From NCBI GenBank assembly GCA_022451445.1, contig JAKUSY010000018.1:1-16070 (forward strand): DNA of 16,070 nucleotides. Reading direction: 5' to 3'. The number at the start of each line of letters is the position of its first letter. Within the stretch, counting starts at the first letter, position 1. The position numbers were made by a program, and so were the translations under genes. Source of the DNA: Planctomycetota bacterium. Lineage in GTDB: Bacteria; Planctomycetota; UBA8108. Below are positions 14,698-16,070 of the stretch, piece after piece. The notes beneath the pieces are model-generated. The model searched no databases. It was not told where the DNA came from and saw nothing but the letters and a program-made list of their open reading frames with translations.

Positions 14698-15825
14698 ATG
14701 TTCAGCGCATCCCGTTTTTTCTCCTGGTCGGTTCTTCTGCTCGTTCTTGTCGTTCTCGCCGCTGGTTGCGGTAAGGGAGGAGGAGATTCAACTGGATCGA
14801 CCGAACCCGCCGGGTCCGAGGGCGCAGGATCCCAAAAGCGAATCATCATCGTGACCAACGGGACCTCTCCCTTCTGGGATGCCGCCAAGATCGGCGCCCA
14901 GGAAGCGGCGGAGGATCTCGATGTCGCCAAGGATGGCCTGCGGGTCGTCGTCGACACCAACGATTTTTCCGACAAGGGGCAGATCGACAAGCTGCGCTCC
15001 TACCAGGGCATGTCGGATGTCGCCGGGGTAGGGATCTCGATCACCAATTCGGGCAACTCGAGCATTGCCGATGAGCTGCGCAAGCTCGCCAAGCAGGGTG
15101 TCAAGGTGATCACCATCGATTCGGATGTCGATCGAAAGAACGACCGTGACTCGAGGGTCGCCTATCTCGGCACCGACAACGTCTATGGCGGGGAAGAGCT
15201 CGGCAAGGCGGCCAGGGGTCTGAAACCCGGTGGCGGAAAGTATGCGACCTTCGTCGGCCTCAAGGGCGCCGCCAACGCTATCGAACGCATCGGCGGTTTC
15301 GGCGTCGGCGCCGGCGATAAGTTCACGCAGAAGGAAAACCTTGGCGATGGCGGTGACCAGATCAACGCCCGCAAGAACGTACGCGATGCGATCGATCGCA
15401 ATGCTGATCTCGACACCCTGGTGGGAATCTGGTCGTACAACGCTCCGGCCATCGTCGATATCGTTACGCAGCTCAAGCGGCGCAAGGATTTCACCATCGT
15501 CACCTTCGATGCCGAGCCGGTCGCGATTGACCATATGAAGAACGGCATGATCGATGCCATGGCGGTTCAGAATCCCCATGCCATGGGTTACGAGGGAGTG
15601 CGCATGCTCCGGGCGCTCATCAAGGATGACAAGGCCGCGCTCGCGGCGATGGAGAAGCGCATGAATCGTACCGAGGAGAAGGATCTCTTCGATACCGGGC
15701 TGAAGATCATCATTCCCGACGAGGGATCACCGCTGGCTGATGTCCAGTTCGGAGACAATACCAACAAGCTGACCCTCTCGAAATTCACCGAGTGGCTCAA
15801 GAGCAAGGGGCTGCAGGGCTCCTGA
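14698..15825 (+). CDS. ABC transporter substrate-binding lipoprotein, type 1 (sugar-binding, RbsB-like)
   Basis: The 375-residue protein has a lipoprotein signal (hydrophobic 12-22, LAAGC with lipid Cys C24), followed by a Gly/Ser-rich linker to about residue 46. The rest is a type 1 periplasmic-binding fold of the Peripla_BP_4/RbsB kind. Strand and loop hallmarks are VTNGTSPFWDAAKIGAQEA (52-70, with F59-W60 where sugar binders have stacking aromatics), VITIDSDV (137-144), YLGTDNVYGGEELG (156-169), GIWSYNAPAIVDIV (243-256), IVTFDAEP (267-274) and AVQNPHAMGYEGVRML (289-304). It should capture a sugar or sugar-like solute outside the cytoplasmic membrane and deliver it to the permease encoded next. 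The exact ligand is not readable from sequence. The ATG at 14698 has GAGG 11 bases upstream; the open frame back to 14545 has no signal peptide of its own. The stop overlaps the permease start. Confidence 0.92.
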   Translation: MFSASRFFSWSVLLLVLVVLAAGCGKGGGDSTGSTEPAGSEGAGSQKRIIIVTNGTSPFWDAAKIGAQEAAEDLDVAKDGLRVVVDTNDFSDKGQIDKLRSYQGMSDVAGVGISITNSGNSSIADELRKLAKQGVKVITIDSDVDRKNDRDSRVAYLGTDNVYGGEELGKAARGLKPGGGKYATFVGLKGAANAIERIGGFGVGAGDKFTQKENLGDGGDQINARKNVRDAIDRNADLDTLVGIWSYNAPAIVDIVTQLKRRKDFTIVTFDAEPVAIDHMKNGMIDAMAVQNPHAMGYEGVRMLRALIKDDKAALAAMEKRMNRTEEKDLFDTGLKIIIPDEGSPLADVQFGDNTNKLTLSKFTEWLKSKGLQGS

Positions 15826-16070
15826 TGACTTCGAATTCTGGTGGCGGAATCCAGGGCAATCATAGCCAAAACGTGAGATACCTCGATGGCTATGAGGGCG
15901 ATTTGTCGCGTTTGATTGGAAGGTACGCTACCGAATTTGGGCTGGTCATCGCCATCTTCGCGGTGATCGTGATCGCAATCCTTCTCGATCCGACCAACGC
16001 CTATCTCGAGAAGACGTGGTACAACGCCAAGGAGATCCTGAGGCACGCCTCGATTCTCGGGATTTTCGCC
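15825..16070 (+). CDS. ABC transporter permease (RbsC/BPD_transp_2-like), 5' part only
   Basis: Eighty-two residues are visible before the window ends. The ATG shares its A with the previous TGA (TGATG), which implies translational coupling, and AGGG lies about 7 bases upstream. After a polar N-terminal tail of about 38 residues comes a strongly hydrophobic first membrane helix (about 39-54, GLVIAIFAVIVIAILL), then a segment ending in EILRHASILGIFA. That ending matches the NILRQASxxGILA start of the second helix in RbsC-type sugar permeases. The ATP-binding subunit is not between the two genes; it should lie downstream or elsewhere. Family call rests on position, hydrophobicity and this short motif. 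Confidence 0.82.
   Translation, partial: MTSNSGGGIQGNHSQNVRYLDGYEGDLSRLIGRYATEFGLVIAIFAVIVIAILLDPTNAYLEKTWYNAKEILRHASILGIFA

Overview
The window is GC-rich and densely coded. It holds ten protein-coding genes, two of them cut by the window edges, and no RNA gene, CRISPR array, insertion sequence or integrase that I can support. The gene content points to a bacterium of the Planctomycetota or a close environmental relative. The grounds are a secreted protein with the paired dockerin-like module (RGDxNxDGxVDxSD...FLGG...CGxDP) common in that group, large secreted multi-haem cytochromes, and several secreted proteins of no named family. This placement is inference, not proof.

Layout. Positions 1-1831 (minus strand) carry a protein with four S1 RNA-binding domains, with a sigma70-like promoter just upstream of it, followed 20 bases later by an MFS transporter that runs off the left edge. 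Positions 1980-4082 (minus) carry a 700-residue modular secreted protein: dockerin-like pair, two probable beta-sandwich or OB-like regions, an Ig-like domain, an IPT/TIG-like domain and a lamin-tail domain. Facing away from it, positions 4294-6563 (plus) hold two translationally coupled genes: a secreted protein with propeller-like repeats and an Ig-like lipoprotein. The last 20 bases of the lipoprotein gene overlap the end of the convergent M24 peptidase gene.

Positions 6544-12199 (minus) look like one transcription unit: a fused NuoE/NuoF-type formate dehydrogenase beta subunit, the molybdenum or tungsten alpha subunit, and an M24 metallopeptidase. The main result of the window is in the alpha subunit. 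Its reading frame is interrupted by a single in-frame TGA at 9409-9411, exactly at the active-site Cys/Sec position (C-S-R-A-U-H-A-P-T). The TGA is followed after 11 bases by a hairpin with a GGTCT loop, the same layout as the E. coli fdhF SECIS element. I therefore annotate one 902-residue selenoprotein, not two fragments. With FdhB it should form a soluble NAD-linked formate dehydrogenase (formate + NAD+ <-> CO2 + NADH).

Positions 12328-14460 (minus) encode a 710-residue exported protein with a PA14-like N-terminal region and five cytochrome c-type segments; the fifth haem motif is CxxCD instead of CxxCH. A divergent intergenic region of 237 bases with two inverted repeats separates it from a plus-strand ABC sugar-uptake operon: a type 1 periplasmic-binding lipoprotein (14698-15825) and the start of an RbsC-like permease that runs off the right edge. 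No stretch longer than 300 bases lacks a gene.
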